DNA from: CAIKMD01 sp963803265
GTDB lineage: Bacteria; Pseudomonadota; Alphaproteobacteria; ATCC43930; CGMCC-115725
Assembly (NCBI GenBank): GCA_963803265.1
Contig: CAWDLZ010000015.1
Span: 186,001-250,000 of the forward strand
Reading direction: 5' to 3'
DNA length: 64,000 bases
Shown: positions 63,915 to 64,000 of the stretch, piece after piece
Numbering within the stretch: position 1 is the first letter of the stretch
Layout: every line of letters begins with the position of its first letter
Made by a program: the position numbers and the translations under genes
The notes under the pieces: model-generated
Databases searched by the model: none
What the model was told of the DNA's origin: nothing
Seen by the model: only the letters and a program-made list of their open reading frames with translations

Positions 63915-64000
63915 ATGCGGCTTCTGCTCTGCGGTGACATCGTCGGACGCGGCGCGCGCGCAGCCGTCGCTTCCGCCGTCCCGCGCCTGAGGCGCGAGCT
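63915..64000 (+). CDS. TIGR00282/YmdB-like metallophosphoesterase, 3' end outside window
   Basis: Only the first 28 codons are visible: RLLLCGDIVGRGARAAVASA then VPRLRREL. GD-V-GR at the start is the metal-binding N-terminus of the YmdB family of cyclic-nucleotide phosphodiesterase-like proteins. In many alphaproteobacteria it follows zapA, 6S RNA and a cyclo-ligase gene. No strong ribosome binding site precedes the ATG. Confidence 0.8.
   Translation, partial: MRLLLCGDIVGRGARAAVASAVPRLRRE

Overview
The window is GC-rich, densely coded chromosomal DNA of an alphaproteobacterium. The evidence is a CcrM-type GANTC methyltransferase, the F0 operon order atpI-atpB-atpE-b'-b with a duplicated b subunit, the run smc - dsbA-like - DUF721 - mutY, an ETF:ubiquinone oxidoreductase, and ZapA followed by 6S RNA. 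A Rhodospirillales-like lineage is plausible, but the sequence alone does not fix the order.

Layout. 1-2.8 kb: an ABC-2 exporter (partial ATPase and two permeases). 3-16.6 kb: accessory metabolism (MHS-type MFS carrier, fused hydantoinase/oxoprolinase, TPR protein with an ATP-grasp-like half, ACMSD-like amidohydrolase, HbpS/GlcG-like secreted protein, luciferase-like monooxygenase, gentisate-type cupin dioxygenase), mixed with decayed genes and an IS481 remnant. 16.8-19.5 kb: an ABC solute-binding protein, a complete IS5-family element and a 5'-truncated binding-protein/decarboxylase-like fragment. 19.6-22.4 kb: an HpnL-like membrane protein and a double ferritin-like protein. 22,476-27,825: a 5.35-kb transposon with 17-bp terminal inverted repeats and an 8-bp target duplication. 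Its IS1-like transposase travels with a divergent operon (ribbon-helix-helix protein, DUF262-DUF1524 protein, a 106-aa unknown and a triple zinc-ribbon protein) plus a small membrane protein. An IS1380 element has jumped into the zinc-ribbon gene. 27.9-33.1 kb: LVIVD propeller protein, FAD oxidoreductase, PCuAC-like protein, class III aminotransferase and alanine dehydrogenase. 33.2-36.6 kb: an inward-rectifier-like channel with a changed selectivity filter, and DUF2950 and DUF3300 proteins. 36.8-45.6 kb: F0 ATP synthase, smc, DsbA-like, DUF721/DciA-like and mutY. 45.6-49.2 kb: three tandem NitT/TauT-type binding proteins with a flavin reductase and no transporter. 49.3-59.9 kb: ccrM, rnhB, a radical SAM protein, moaB-like, a lytic transglycosylase, uracil-DNA glycosylase, ETF-QO, a TPR lipoprotein and ispE. 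59.9-64 kb: a Sel1-repeat membrane protein, a ParB-like protein, a small coiled-coil protein, zapA, 6S RNA and the start of a YmdB-like phosphoesterase.

How the genes work together. The aminotransferase probably passes amino groups to pyruvate, and Ald recovers pyruvate and ammonium from the alanine. CcrM target sites sit in the rnhB/ccrM gap and just upstream of the zapA unit, which suggests methylation-linked timing of division genes. The transposon operon looks like a self-contained passenger module, possibly for defence.

Quality caution. At least ten genes, including the normally essential smc, are broken by single-base indels (eleven insertions, one deletion), and each reads through cleanly once one base is corrected. 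This looks more like assembly error than gene decay, so the affected genes are annotated as whole genes with the indel position given.
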